Shown here: piece after piece, positions 13,492-13,658 of the stretch
Position numbering within the stretch: the first letter of the stretch is position 1
How the letters are laid out: each line of letters opens with the position of its first letter
Source of the DNA: Sphingobacterium thalpophilum
Lineage (GTDB): Bacteria > Bacteroidota > Bacteroidia > Flavobacteriales > Flavobacteriaceae
DNA: 13,658 bases
NCBI GenBank assembly: GCA_943325255.2
Contig: CALPOS020000039.1
Location: 1-13,658, forward strand
Direction: 5' to 3'
The notes under the pieces: model-generated
Databases searched by the model: none
What the model was told of the DNA's origin: nothing
The model's input: the letters and a program-made list of their open reading frames with translations, nothing else
Made by a program: the position numbers and the translations under genes

Positions 13492-13658
13492 TTAGTTTTT
13501 TCTTAGAATGATTCGGGTCGTTTTATACCTTCCATTAATAAAATAACAAAGCAAGTAATGCCCATCTGACAAATTTGATATATCAATTATGTTTTGGTCT
13601 CTCATTTGTAATATCCTTATTCTAGAGGATTCGTCTACAATAAACATGTTTTTCATCA
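13492..13658 (-). CDS. C-terminal end of a probable T9SS-secreted protein (partial, runs off the window)
   Basis: Read on the minus strand, this frame is open from the window edge to TAA at 13492-13494 and gives 54 residues plus two bases of an earlier codon. The sequence fits the end of a type A type IX secretion sorting domain: a segment with VDESSRIRILQ, then DQNIIDISNLSDGHYLL (20-36), a strand CYFINGRYKTTR, and a basic end RIILRKN. The IDxSxLxxGxYxL pattern followed by a strand and a Lys/Arg tail is typical of these tails, which direct outer-membrane export and surface attachment in Bacteroidota. The body of the protein lies outside the window, so its function is unknown. A short free-standing gene starting at the ATG at 13656 is possible but less likely. 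Confidence 0.7.
   Translation of the reverse strand, partial: MKNMFIVDESSRIRILQMRDQNIIDISNLSDGHYLLCYFINGRYKTTRIILRKN

Overview
The window looks like chromosomal DNA from a flavobacterium (Bacteroidota, most likely Flavobacterium or a close relative). The intergenic DNA is AT-rich. Genes lack Shine-Dalgarno sites and start after A-rich leaders. Several leaders carry the Bacteroidota -7 promoter element TAnnTTTG. The complete MoxR/DUF58/Bat cluster is in the order usual for this phylum, and a gene cut by the right edge ends in what looks like a type IX secretion sorting tail. All genes that lie fully inside the window appear intact, with no frameshift or insertion sequence.

Left part (1-2265). 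A 65-base edge fragment holds no gene and may be part of a dispersed intergenic repeat. Then come pheS (minus strand), a small conserved protein of unknown function (minus) and a CvpA-family membrane protein (plus). A long GC-rich inverted repeat separates the small gene from pheS. The small gene and the CvpA-type gene diverge from a 134-base region with a candidate -7 element on each strand.

Centre (2266-11246, minus strand). An eight-gene operon is transcribed right to left: MoxR AAA+ ATPase, DUF58 protein, a 544-residue BatD-like membrane protein, BatA, BatB, BatC, BatD, BatE. Several junctions overlap or nearly touch, which suggests translational coupling. Two gaps carry repeats: a GCGCAAAG-type repeat between moxR and the DUF58 gene, and a 7-bp tandem repeat between batC and batD. 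In the expected working model, a cytoplasmic MoxR ATPase acts on VWA/MIDAS proteins (the DUF58 protein, BatA, BatB) and on envelope partners with Ig-like, TPR and SH3 domains. The Bat name comes from an aerotolerance phenotype in Bacteroides fragilis; the biochemical role is unsettled.

Right part (11455-13658). A 208-base divergent region separates the operon from a plus-strand pair: a YdhF-like aldo/keto reductase and an AlbA_2 (Schlafen-type) domain protein 18 bases downstream. The window ends in a convergent minus-strand gene of which only the C-terminal sorting tail is present.

I found no tRNA, rRNA, CRISPR array, transposase or phage gene. The cluster is a known type, not a new system. 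The least described parts are the 544-residue BatD-like protein, whose cytoplasmic domain resembles that of BatD and which adds a second membrane segment and an uncharacterised C-terminal domain, and the repeats and dyads in the gaps.
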